64,000 bases of DNA, from the NCBI RefSeq assembly GCF_014529535.1, contig NW_023503493.1, positions 6,542,001 through 6,606,000 on the forward strand. The letters are read 5' to 3'. Both the position numbers and the translations under genes were made by a program. Below, in pieces: positions 34,948-46,153 of this stretch. Under the pieces are notes generated by a model, which saw nothing but the letters and a program-made list of their open reading frames with translations, was not told where the DNA came from and did not search any database. Position 1 is the first letter of the stretch, and each line of letters opens with the position of its first letter. The DNA is from Bradysia coprophila. Lineage: Eukaryota > Arthropoda > Insecta > Diptera > Sciaridae.

Positions 34948-37165
34948 TAAGGCTCGGAAAAGGTCAGGTCAACCTGAAACCTGACCTGAAATATCTCTTA
35001 ACGTGACCTGACCTGAAATTTAATTACCTAACCTGACCTGAAGTGATCTTTAACCTGTTTCGACCTGACCTGAAAAAACCTGAATTTTTAGACCCGTACG
35101 AAGTACTGGGGTCTTATAGGTTTACGCATACGTTTGTAACACGTCGAATTGGACTCCCTGAGTAAGGGGAAACCTATTGTGGTTGTCTAGAGATGCCAAA
35201 TCCGCGAGAAAAAAAATGTCCGTCTGTCTGTCCGTCTGTCCGTCTGTCCGTCTGTCTGTCTGCACGATAACTTAAGTAAAACGCATCCGATTTTGAAAAT
35301 TCTTTTTTTTCCCGTTTGGTAATGTCAAAAGACAGGCTAAGTTCGAAGATGAGTGATTTTGGATCGACCCCTCCCGAGCTGTGGCCCAATAAGTGCTTTA
35401 CGGTTTTTCGAAGATATCTCCGGACATTTAAACGTTAAACTTGTAAGTGATACGTCAAATAAAAGGTATTTACAATACCGATCGACAAAAAATGGAAATC
35501 GGATGACCGACTCGTGAGTTAGACCCCTTGGTGTGGAACAGGCACAGGGCGGCAAGCAGTTTTTGCTTGTAGACCGGCCACATTTGAACATATTTCGTCT
35601 GTTTTATGAAATTATGTTCTCCGGAGCGTGAGCTAGGTCTCTTGGAGTGAGCTCTTATCTGGCTACTCGGCCGTACAGTGAACGCGGAGTATTTTGTCAA
35701 TATCTCGAGTAAATTTTGACCGAATTTCATGAATTTTTTTTTGTTTGAAAGGTATTAACGAATGTAAAGCGTCGGTACTATTTCCGGTCTCCTAACAAAA
35801 TGGCTGCCGGCGGCCATATTGGATTTTAGTAAAAGTGATATAAAGTGGGAAAATTTGTACTTAGAGAGTTTCTGTTAACATGGAAATAATGTGTTAAGTG
35901 TGAGGGGTTTCAGGGATTCCATATATGGACATCTATATATACCTATATACAGCTATATTGAGCTATATACAGGCATATAGAGCTATATAATAGCATATAT
36001 TTATCTGTGAAATGTTTATTTATAGTGAAATATAGGTAATTATAGCGGTATATAGCTGTTTAAATAGGAATTTATGAAATTTGACTTCGTACGGGGATGT
36101 CTATATTGCCTCCGGCAATTTAATTGTATATGATAACAAGGCAAAGAGTGGATAATGTAAGTGATTTAAAAGGAAGAATAGTTTTTCAGCAGAGAAGAAA
36201 ATGAAGTAAGAGAAATGAAGAGTTTCACATTAAAGGCTTTTGATACGAATAGGTGTTTCGTACGGGTCGGCGTTAGCTATGTTTGTTTATTTTTTTACAT
36301 TTCTGATAATTTTATAAATTATTGCGAAATTATATAAAAGTTCTATTCTACTAAGTATTTATAAATTAAAAACGAAAAAAAAACATTTTGAAAAACAGTC
36401 AAGCAGTGAAGGCTATTTTAAACACGAGCCTGATGTTGATTTAGGGTATAGTACTTTTAAGAGGCAAGTCTCGGCAAGTCTACACCAGTACTACAATACA
36501 TCCCAAATCATTTATTTTTACAGTCAAATGATATGCCTCAATATTGCATTGTTTTGTGTGACTATTGTTTTGTTCTGACAAACGGACTACTGGAAGGCCC
36601 ATTCTGGAACATTTCCCTCTTTAGCGAGTGTGGCTCGCGATTTTTTCGTGGCTCAGTCCGGATCGGTCTTTGTTGAAGTAGACTTATTTGGAGCTGTTGA
36701 CGTTATTACCCCCACCTCTCTCACACACAAAACTATCCACGCGGTTATGTGCGTTAAATCGTGGTACAAGCCTTAAATTTTGTTCCTCTTACGAAAATAA
36801 TGAATTATAGTTTTTAATGTTTATGATTTCTACCGTTTAAAATGTTCGACTTATTTCTTCCATAAATCGCGAAGAAAACAATAACAATAAATTGGCTAAT
36901 AAGTTTAGTATTATTTCCGAAACAATGCTTCCTGACTCAAATCTAAGCTGAAAGGAAACGCCCATAATATTCAAATTAGTCTTTTATCAAATTCGGGTCA
37001 AATCAGGTCAGATCAGTTATTTTTCATATTAGGTGAGGTTCAGGTGAGGTTCAGGTCAGGTTCAGGTCAGGTCAGGTTTGGAAATTACCTGAACCTGACC
37101 TGATTAACTCAGGTATTTTTTCTCCTGACCTGACCTGACCTGAACCTGACCTGTTCCGAGCCTCA
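34948..37165. mobile_element. hAT-like non-autonomous element with AGGTCAGG iterations at both ends
   Basis: Ends TAAGGCTCGGAA and TTCCGAGCCTCA are inverted repeats with one mismatch. TGCGAGTG flanks both sides (34940-34947 and 37166-37173). About 130 bp inside the left end and 200 bp inside the right end consist of repeated cctgacctga / tcaggttcagg. Within lies a second, nested repeat at 35093-36275. No transposase frame. Confidence 0.85.
35093..36275 (+). repeat. GTACGAAGTAC-family repeat nested in the hAT-like element
   Basis: Starts acccgtacgaagtactgggg and ends near tttcgtacgggtcgg. It carries a (GTCC/GTCT)n tract at 35218-35262, a module copy at 35266-35362 and caaaatggctgccggcggcc at 35800, with inverted counterparts at 13230-13880 in the composite at 12640. 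At 35930-36070 agctatata and gcatata phrases iterate. Confidence 0.65.
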
Positions 37166-37173
37166 TGCGAGTG

Positions 37174-38098
37174 CCTGAGTGGAATTGTGACATTGTGAAA
37201 CGAGTCTCGAAAATCAATTCATATCTCGGAAAGTAAAGAAAATGTGTGCAAAGAGATATGAGTTAGAAAAACCGTTTTTATATGTTCATCATGCCTGCGA
37301 TCGTTTTTCAGAGAAATATGTTTTGTTTCCGTTCTCGGCACCTCTACCCGTAGAGTTTCAAATATTATATAGCAAATCACTAACCTCATTTCGAGTGAAT
37401 CATCACTTTGTCTGCCTAGATAAATGCAAAAATTTTCGCTTTTCACTGAAAATGGTGGTTTGCAGAGGCATAGTATGTATATTTTGCAACAGCTGAGATA
37501 ACACGGATTAAGAGTATCAAAAACCATTGTGTTCTGAAAAATTAGAGACAACGGTGTTTTCTCTCAAGTATTTGTTTCTGTGCTATTGTAGGTTCAGTGT
37601 CACATCATAACTAATGACTATTCAACACATGATAACTAGAGCATGTCCAAGAGTGTCAGTGTCAATACTCTCGAGGATTTCCAATTTTTACTCTTGAACA
37701 CAATCCTAAGCGGTAGCTCGTATCACTAAAGTCTCCGAATTTGACACTGTTCAATTCAGTGTTCATGCTAGTAGCAGTGCTATGGTTGCACGTACAGTGG
37801 CTGAAATCAGTTTTTATTCGTTAGCACTCAAAATTTAAATTATTCTGAAATTAAAAATTTTGAAGTTTTTATTGTCTGTATAATTAGAAGGAATATGATG
37901 CAACGAATCATTATCCCGATTAAAGGAAACGCCATTATTTATTACAAAACTTTTTTTTTACAAGAAATTTAAAGGTATTTGACACCGATTTCAATTGGGT
38001 TAATCGAATAACGTTATTCAAAGAAAATGAGATACAATACACGCGTAGGCTACAATTTTAGCTAAGTACCGGTTCCTCTTAACAGTAGTCGAATCAAT
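37174..38098. other. Intergenic, no gene seen
   Basis: No supportable gene. At 38045-38090 gtaggctacaattttagct belongs to a repeat also seen at 44290, 44983, 49060 and 49376. Confidence 0.45.
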
Positions 38099-38106
38099 TC
38101 GAGCTT

Positions 38107-39336
38107 ATCGGGCTGAAGTTAGCCCAACGCCAAAATTATGACTAGTAACAAATATGCTTATAGGTACATAAGATGGATGTGTGTGTATGTGTGTACACTG
38201 TACATAACAAATCATATTACATAAAGAGTTATGCTATCGCTATTATGTACTTATGCCGGCCTCGAATTTGGGTCGGACCCAAATGTTCCTTAACTTTAAA
38301 TTGTATACATTTGGGTCGGCCCAATATGTTCAGCTCTTATGACTGCCTCGAATTTGGGTCGGACCCAAATGTTCTTCAGTTTTGAGTTTTATACATTTGG
38401 GTCGGACCAATATGTTCGGTAATTATGACTGCCTCGAATATTGGTCGGACCCAAATGTTCTTCAGTTTTGAGTTTTATACATTTGGGTCGGACCAATATG
38501 TTCAGCTCTTATGACTGCCTCGAATTTGGGTCGGACCCAAATGTTCTTCAGTTTTGAGTTTTATACATTTGGGCCGGACCAATATATTCACTACTTATGA
38601 CTGCCTCGAATTTGGGTCGGACCCAAATGTTCTTCAGTTTTGAGTTTTATACATTTGGGTCGGACCAATATGTTCGGTAATTATGACTGCCTCGAATATT
38701 GGTCGGACCCAAATGTTCTTCAGTTTTGAGTTTTATACATTTGGGTCGGCCCAATATGTTCAGCTCTTATGACTGCCTCGAATTTGGGTCGGACCCAAAT
38801 GTATAAAACTCAAAACTGAAGAACATTTGGGTCCGACCAATATTCGAGGCAGTCATAATTACCGAACATATTGGTCCGACCCAAATGTATAAAACTCAAA
38901 ACTGAAGAACATTTGGGTCCCACCAATATTCGAGGCAGTCATAATTACCGAACATGTTGGTCCGACCCAAATGTAAAAAACTCAAAACTGAAGAACATTT
39001 GGGTCCGACCCAAATTCAAGGCAGTCATAAGTACTGAACATATTGGTCGGACCCAAATGTATAAAACTCAAAACTGAAGAACATTTGGGTCCGACCAATA
39101 TTCGAGGCAGTCATAAGAGCTGAACATATTGGGCCGACCCAAATGTATACAATTTAAAGTTAAGGAACATTTGGGTCCGACCCAAATTCGAGGCCGGCAT
39201 AAGTACATAATAGCGATAGCATAACTCTTTATGTAATATGATTTGTTATGTACAGTGTACACACATACATCTTATGTACTTATAAGCATATTTGTTACTA
39301 GTCATAATTTTGGCGTTGGGCTAACTTCAGCCCGAT
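38107..39336. mobile_element. 1.23-kb foldback element with hierarchical palindromes
   Basis: Outer ends ATCGGGCTGAAG and CTTCAGCCCGAT are perfect inverse copies, and TCGAGCTT flanks both sides (38099-38106 and 39337-39344). About 150 bp of unique arm on each side is followed by 86-bp subunits, each containing the odd palindrome atttgggtcggacccaaat and a tcttcagttttgagttttat spacer. Roughly seven subunits face right and four to five face left, meeting near 38800, so nearly the whole element can fold back. The 60-70 codon frames are translations of the arms. Confidence 0.92.
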
Positions 39337-39419
39337 TCGAGCTTCATGTACTTTATGCAGGAGCTGAACTATTGCAAGACACGTATTCGCTCACGTTAAA
39401 AATTCGATATGTCTGTTAC

Positions 39420-39675
39420 TGTAAATTCTCGTCGTGGATTTTTTTTTGATCACGTTAAATTAATAACAACTTGTAATGTTGGTTGATGGTCACAATAAAC
39501 AACAATCAATCGTGAAGATCGTTTTCAGTCACGACGTGACTGTCACATTAAATGATAACTCGTCGTGGGACTTGTTACCGTTCACGCTAAATTGCAACAC
39601 CTCTTGAACCTTTTTTGTTGTTCACGTTAAATGATAACAATGCGTGATTTTGGTTGTAATACACGTTAAACAGTC
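39420..39675 (+). repeat. Degenerate short tandem motif cacgttaaatgataac
   Basis: Variants of cacgttaaatgataacaa and cgtcgtg/cgtgatt recur about every 50-70 bases. Weak tandem structure; edges approximate. Confidence 0.5.
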
Positions 39676-39825
39676 AAATCCACATAGGGCCGAGTAGCGG
39701 CCTTAATCCAAGGTCCCAAATTTTAAACTTTTTCAAGAAATTTTCAACAACCTTCTATTCGGTGTTCGATTACCCCAATAAAAAAAAATTATGAAAATCT
39801 CATGAAAGCCTTTCAGTTTTTGTTT

Positions 39826-40228
39826 ATTTCAGTTGTCCGGTGCACAAAACGTTGTTCTTACCTCGACAGGAAATGGATTTTTTCAGCACACGTCCTAATT
39901 TAGGACTGGTGCTGAAAAATTCGTCATTTCCTGTCTTGGTAAGAAAAATACTATTTTAGCTACGTTTGAAGGCCTTGAAGAGACGATCATTTTGAGTATA
40001 CACACCACCAGGTCCATGTTCACCTGACGGTGATATTAATGACTTTAGGTGAAAAAATAGGTGATTCGAATGAGCTATAACTCAATAAAATCCGTGACAC
40101 CTTGTCTTAAAATGTCTGATTTTGTTCGATGTTTTGGCGATATCACTCTTAATTCAATAATAATAATGACTACGTTCAAGATATAGTACAGTACTAGGCA
40201 ATGGGGCAAATGATGGAAATGGTACTTC
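39826..40228 (+). repeat. 400-bp repeat, copy A, left of the lipocalin gene
   Basis: Runs from tatttcagttgtccggtgca to gatggaaatggtact. It contains an internal hairpin (cagcacacgtcctaatttag against gaccggtgctg-like sequence). It is inverted and nearly identical to 42895-43545. This copy holds the uninterrupted sequence ctataactcaataaaatcc where copy B carries an insertion. Confidence 0.88.
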
Positions 40229-41526
40229 TAGGGCCCTAACTCACGGTCCATTCATCCGATTTCAATATTATCGCATACGGTGTGTGTGTATTGTCGTGAT
40301 ACACATGACGGTAAACAAATTTACCCTAGAGTGCTAAAGGTTTTGCAAGCAAAATTATGTCGCGCAAGCGGTCGTATACGTACACGTCTCTTATATACAG
40401 CCTTATAGCAGTAATGTACTAATATAAGAGCCTCCTACTATTACTCGCGTAATCGCTCGTATGACTACATGGTTCTTATAAACATCCTTATAGCAGTTAT
40501 GCACTATGTTCCTCGATTGGTATCGTCAACCTAGCGGTGCAATAGAAGTTTTACCACGTCAAATAGAGTAGTATTTTGTACCAATAATACCATTATCAGC
40601 CTTAATGGTCAATATCTGTCGTTTGCCGTTTTATTTACATTTCTACCGTTCATTTTGCCGTATACTCAAAAGACCATAAAATACTTAGGCGGCCCTAACT
40701 CACTTTACTTAACGTAACTCACGAAGAGCCGACCCGAATATGCCCATCTTCGAATTAGCCTGCTCGAATGCCATCAATTACACACGGCATCGTATTCCTA
40801 TGAGCCCCCTTTGTACTTCGTACGGGGCTAAAAATTGTAAAATTTTATGACTACTCGGGAATGTATAAAAAAGTGTGTCGTATAGCAAAATCTTTTAGTG
40901 ATCGTATTGTCCAAATCTGGATCGGAAGTAGTTTCAAGTGTTTTCTTTCTTCAGTTAATAATTCGTTTTTGAATTCAAATCTCGTTGAAAAAGAAAACTT
41001 TTATTTTCGAAGAACTTCTTTAGCTTGATGTGATTAGAAGAAAGTGATAGTAAGTTGACTCTTTGTTTACAATAAACGATTGAATTCTTATGTTTCTTTT
41101 TATGTTAAACGACTAGTTTTAATTTTTCTAATTCACTTGTTAGAGTGTGAAGATTTTCACAACAAATTAAAAACTCTTCTCAATGTGTTCAAGTGAACAT
41201 AGAAAATATACCGGAAAAACTAATTTCATTTTCAACCAAATTGAAAGTTTAACTTTTCCCAAACGGAAAGCACATCAGCATTTCTACTATCAGAAAATCC
41301 AATCTATTACTTCATTTGATCTAACTATTAACCAGAGATTGACAAACCAACATTAGGTACTCAACTTATAACCTTGCCCTTGGTTACTTATGATGACACC
41401 GCAAAGATTTAATTTTTAATTTCGTTGTGGTGAAACGATAAGAACATAGAAAAGTGGAACATTTGTCGTTTCAAATGCACGAAACCCACATTAAATATTA
41501 TGTTAATTATCTTTTCAGTGACGCTG
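40229..41526. other. Region upstream of the lipocalin
   Basis: 40229-40830 is diverged GTACGAAGTAC-family sequence ending gtacttcgtacggggctaaa. The remainder is A+T-rich and should contain the lipocalin promoter and leader. A cttttcag at 41511-41518 could be a 3' splice site for a leader exon. Confidence 0.5.
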
Positions 41527-42738
41527 ATGGTTTACAAACAAATTCTTATTGGGCTGATTTATTTAAGCTCAATTACGAAATGCCAAATACCATCGATCGG
41601 CGGCTGTCGCACAATTCAGACGACGCTCAAGCTTAAAATAGAGCAATATTTGGGCACATGGTATGAGGTTGAACGATATTTTACGATCAATGAATTGGCA
41701 TCTCGCTGTATCGCAGCTACATACGAACGAAGAGCTGATGGGAAAATATGGGTGAACAATGTGATGACGAATCAAATGTAAGAACATTTGGAACTTCCAA
41801 AAAAGCACACGACTCTTGAGAAAACCACTTGCACACTGAGATTGACTGTCTTTTCCATTAGAACAAACGTTCAACAAAATATGTCTGGTACAGTGGAACT
41901 AACCGGGGTCGGTGTCGGTGGCGAAGCAACGTACACTATTCATTACACAACTCTACTGGTAAATTACAACATCACAATGACCGTATTGGGAACGGACTAT
42001 AATAACTACGCGGTAGTTTGGTCGTGTAATGGAATTGGATCGGTTGTGCATTCAGGTAGAATTGATAAAATTCAATGCTCGGAACGGTTCGGATTTAGTC
42101 TGGCCGATACGCGAGCCTGAACTAAAATTTCAGGCACGACTTGAACGTGATCTGAACCTCAAATGTTCTATTTCGGGTTCAACCAGAACTTGAATTGGTT
42201 CGACCCGAATCTGAACATTTACTTTCAGGTTTCTCACAAACCTGACCTGAACCTGAAATTTTCAGCTTAGACCAAGTAGCCCGAAAAAATTCGTGAAAAT
42301 TTGTGATTTCTCTTGTAAAAATTTCGGGTTACCCGAACCCGACCTTATTCAACCTGAAAGTTTTAGGTTCATGTCAAACCCAACAGATATTCGGGTCGCA
42401 CCAACTCATCAGGTTCAGGTTGAAATCTGGTTCAAGTTAACATGACTTGATGAAACAGGTCAATCCGAGTCTGATTTGAGCCTTGCAGCCGTAACAGATA
42501 GTTAAAGCAACTGTTCATTCAACATACAGAATCAGCATGGCTGATGACGAGAAAACGAAATCCCCCGGCTCATGTATTGAAAAAAGCTTACCGTGTCTTG
42601 AAACAATTTGGATTCTCTCGCTCATCTTTCCTGAAAACGGATCAAAATAATTGCGATGCTGTTCCACCAGTTCTATTTAATAGAACAATAGAAATTCCAC
42701 GGGATCCAGACGAGGATGAAGACGAGGACGAAGACTGA
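41527..42738 (+). CDS. Secreted ApoD/Lazarillo-type lipocalin with acidic C-terminal tail, three exons
   Basis: Exons 41527-41777, 41862-42055 and 42530-42738 join in phase through GT-AG introns, giving 217 residues. A hydrophobic signal peptide (KQILIGLIYLSSITKC) leads to the lipocalin signature GTWYEVERYF, then TDYNNYAVVWSC, then AWLMTRKRNPP with the conserved Arg of the third region, and a final helix ending SFLKTDQNNCD with its Cys. These are the structurally conserved regions of the barrel that binds small hydrophobic ligands outside the cell; five cysteines fit an ApoD-like disulfide pattern. After the domain an Asp/Glu run (DPDEDEDEDED) closes the protein, unusual for the family. An in-frame ATG at 41500 is possible if the cttttcag at 41511-41518 is not used as an acceptor. 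Which Drosophila paralogue it matches, if any, is not clear. Intron 2 (474 bp) carries cctgaacctgaa-type repeat sequence. Confidence 0.85.
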
Positions 42739-42872
42739 TCTGTGATGCCGGGCACGAATTCGCAGGACAATATTTCGAATCATGCTAAGTTGGTACATTA
42801 TCTATTTGATCGTGTGAAAATTGTTGTAATAACTTTGTTCATCCTTCAGAGGAATTTTACCTCAAGTTTTTG

Positions 42873-42878
42873 AATAAA
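42873..42878 (+). promoter_or_regulatory. Polyadenylation signal AATAAA for the lipocalin
   Basis: AATAAA 135 bases after the stop, just before repeat copy B begins. Confidence 0.6.
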
Positions 42879-42894
42879 ATACCTTACTTGACAA

Positions 42895-43545
42895 TGGGGC
42901 AAATTCTTGTTTCATACAAGAAGTACCATTTCCATCATTTGCCCCATTGCCTAGTACTGTACTATATCTTGAACGTAGTCATTATTATTATTGAATTAAG
43001 AGTGATATCGCCAAAACATCGAACAAAATCAGACATTTTAAGACAAGGTGTCACGGATTTTATTGAGTTATAGCCACGGCAGAGTAAAATAAACCAGGCA
43101 GGAGCGGTTCATTTTCGAAACGTCAAATAAGGGACCTAATACATGGGATGAAAATGAACTCAAATGAACACTGACATAAATTGAAAAATTTTATTCGCAA
43201 AATATCAAGGGCTACTAGATTATTCAGGTCCCTAGTCAAACAAGCGCTCCTGCCTGGTTAACTTTACTCTGTCGTGGTTATAGCTCATTCGAATCACCTA
43301 TTTTTTCACCTAAAGTCATTAATATCACCGTCAGGTGAACATGGACCTGGTGGTGTGTATACTCAAAATGATCGTCTCTTCAAGGCCTTCAAACGTAGCT
43401 AAAATAGTATTTTTCTTACCAAGACAGGAAATGACGAATTTTTCAGCACCGGTCCTAAATTAGGACGTGTGCTGAAAAAATCCATTTCCTGTCGAGGTAA
43501 GAACAACGTTTTGTGCACCGGACAACTGAAATAGACAAAAACCCA
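42895..43545 (-). repeat. 400-bp repeat, copy B, inverted, right of the lipocalin gene
   Basis: Inverse of copy A: begins atggggcaaat, passes agtactgtactatatcttga and ends ttgtgcaccggacaactgaa. It is lengthened by the 204-bp MITE at 43074. With copy A it brackets the lipocalin as inverted repeats 2.7 kb apart. Confidence 0.88.
43074..43277. mobile_element. 204-bp MITE inserted in repeat copy B
   Basis: Terminal inverted repeats of 33 bp with three mismatches, beginning CCACGGCAGAGTAAA and ending TTTACTCTGTCGTGG. TTATAG flanks both sides (43068-43073 and 43278-43283). Copy A has a single TTATAG (as ctataa on the plus strand) at the equivalent place, which gives the empty site. Confidence 0.92.
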
Positions 43546-44280
43546 AACAAATCAAGAAATCACTTCGACGAACAATCGAATCATCAAGTAGTCCTACCTA
43601 GTGCGGGAAAATATATATGAAATTTCATTCTCGCCTTAGATCGAAAAAACCAAGCATTTCAATGCTATCTGCGATTAATAAAAACGTCGTATTTCAGTTG
43701 TACGGTGCACAAAAGTTTTTTCCCGAAATTGTTTCACTCGAGTAATTGCAAAAAAACGATTTTGGGCCCCTTTTAGCAGACCCTCCATCGTCGACAACAA
43801 AATAAATTTCACCAAACGTAGTACTACGTTTTACTCGCATCAGTTCAACGAATCGAATGAGCTATAACTCAATATAAGTTTGATAAATAGAAGTAATAGA
43901 TTTGATAATTTTACTGGTGCCATCCAAATTTCTATGACAGGTTAAGTGATAAAAATGATAGTAATGTTGTCGGCGGGCGAAAGCTAACTGACTAAATGCT
44001 GGTTGACATTCATAAGCCATTGATTTTCTCCCTATACAATAAGTTTACTACTTGCCTGACCGTTTTAAATAAATTTGGTCAGAGCGCTGTCTTGTATTGA
44101 AATAATTGATTGTAGACGCTGCTGGCTTATAAGCTAAGGTCTTCTTAATAACGTTGTCAAGCACAGTGCCGTTTTTTTCCTCTTCATTCCGTACACAGAA
44201 CGCGTCACCCTCAGCGATATCAGTATCAGTTCTTTTGAAAGTTTGGGGTTTGATCGGAATTGCTTTAAGAGGCATCGGTG
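43546..44280. other. Intergenic, repeat fragments
   Basis: gtatttcagttgtacggtgc at 43690 is a further scrap of the 400-bp repeat. 43870-43945 resembles a TTAA-MITE end (agaagtaatagatttgat ... gacaggttaa). The 75-codon minus frame at 44048-44275 is unrecognised. Confidence 0.45.
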
Positions 44281-45005
44281 CTCAGCTAAAATTGTAGCCT
44301 ACATTTGCATGTTGTTCCTCTTTGGTGATATCTTTTCATCAGAATCCTTTTTGAAAAATGTACGACCGCAATAACGACCACGAATGTGTTAGCCTTTAAT
44401 AAAAATTAGTTGTATTCGTTCATCCATCGATTCATCGAAAATTCAAATTCTGAAGCACACGTATGGCGTGCTTTGCCCTCGCATCTTTTTTGGAAAAAGT
44501 AAAACCATCCTTTGGTGTTGAAATGTGTTGTATTTGAAAAAAGAATAGAAACATTTGTGGTGATGTAATATAACGAGAAAACTCAAAATATGTGTCAATT
44601 GTCGTGAACTATTGAATTTTCACTGATTAAGGTTACATCACAAACTTTCACTCCATTTCAATACCAAAAGATGTTTTTACTTTTTGCAAAAAGGATGCGA
44701 CGTGAGGCGACTTTCCTACACGGTCAATATTGTCAGGAATGATAATATGGTTTTTTAGACGATAATATCGTTCAAAAAACGATATTTTCGTTCGTAAAAT
44801 TTCCACTCAGGACGATAAAATCGTCTAAAATGATTTTTTTTTTAAATATTGTCAGGACGATAATACCGACCAAAAAATGTCCTGACGATAGTGACCGTGT
44901 AGAAATGTCCCGCCACCGGATGCGAGGGCAAAATTATCATCAAACATTTAATATTTTTGCGTTCAAATGTAGGCTACAATTTTGCCAAATGAAGATTCCT
45001 CTTAA
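44281..45005. repeat. Inverted-repeat element with gtagcctacattt ends
   Basis: Left aaaattgtagcctacatttg and cttttttggaaaaagtaaaa; right ttactttttgcaaaaaggat and aaatgtaggctacaattttg. A similar, shorter inverted element lies at 49028-49412. The right half is split by the element at 44701. Confidence 0.65.
44701..44917. mobile_element. 217-bp hAT-like element with iterated acgataatatcgt
   Basis: GGATGCGA flanks both sides (44693-44700 and 44918-44925). The ends are imperfect inverted repeats that become near-exact from CTACACGGTCA inward (ttgtcagga / tcctgacga). The interior repeats gacgataatatcgt, acgatattttcgt and acgataaaatcgtc. Inserted in the inverted-repeat element at 44281. Confidence 0.8.
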
Positions 45006-46153
45006 ATAACGTTGTATGTGTAACCTTTATTTCGGGTATAACGTTATGGACGTGTCACACTCATTAACGAAGTCGTTGATGGTACTGAAGTACCTAAAAT
45101 AAAAATTGCCAAATTTTATGTTCGTATAGATTTTTAATTCTTTTTTATCTAATTTTAATTAAAATTTGTTAACATAATAAGTATAATAATATCTTTCTCT
45201 AACAATGTTTGTTTGTTTTTTTTTTGTTTTTCTTCTTCTTTTTTGTTTTATACCTAGAAACGTATATATATCTTACTTTTTTGTATTTTTTTTTCTTGTT
45301 TTTGTTTTTATATTTGAATTATTTAAGGTCAAATTTGACTGATACTTCTTAATAAGAAAAAAAAATTATAAATTTTTGGTAATAAAAATAGTTAAATTAC
45401 AGGGGAAAAAAAGTTTTGTTATTCATATAACTATAGTACAATGTACACAATTTGTTGTTTTTGTTTTTTAAATATAGACATTTTCTCTTTGTATTTTCTC
45501 TTCTTGATGATTCCGTTGAATAAAAATTTTACTTAATTTTGATTGATTCAAGTTTCACTTATAAAAAATGTTTATGTTAGATTGATGTCTGGTCGAGCTT
45601 ATGAGCAATTGATGGTACGCTGCAATTATAGCCTACTTCTGGGCGTATTTTAATGTATTTCCATTTTCAAGAATGTAGAACCTTTAATTCCGACCGCAAC
45701 TTTGTTAGCTTTGGATAAGGTAAAAATGGAAATTTTGTGATAATTTCAAACGCTTTTCTCAAAGCTACATCGGCGATAGTCCTGAACTATCGACTTTCCC
45801 ATTCAACTGTATTTGCCAAACTCCAAACGACTTGCACCCAATTCCGCGTTCACAAAAGAAAAATTGTCAAAACTTATACTTGTTTACAACTCTCACCAAA
45901 TTGAATTTGATCATAGCTTCCGTGCCCTGGGCCCATAACCTGGCTAGGCTAAAATTGTCAGCACACCATTTATTGCTCTTGATAATTTTGTTTTGGAAAC
46001 AAATTCCTAAAGATTCCACAATTAGTAAAATTCTTAAAGAAATTCTTTATTGATCTCCAAATATCAAAAATTTAGGAGCGGTAAAAAACAGTCAGATTTC
46101 CTTCTTAAAAATACAGACGAAATCAGAGAATTATTTACTACTAAATCTGTTAA
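45006..46153. other. A+T-rich region, possible 3'UTR of the exon at 46154
   Basis: Long T-rich runs on the plus strand (A-rich on minus). 45005-45060 contains gtgtaacctttatttcggg and ataacgttatgg, similar to 60430-60490. Read leftwards, AATAAA at 46051-46046 lies about 100 bases after the stop of the exon at 46154. Confidence 0.4.

Noticed and set aside
39826..43545. Long terminal repeats around the lipocalin
   Set aside because: The two copies are inverted, not direct, and there is no pol, gag or primer-binding site between them.
44048..44275. 75-codon minus frame resembling one at 21655-21894
   Set aside because: The shared KRTD stretch probably reflects common repeat DNA; frames diverge and neither has a recognisable domain.
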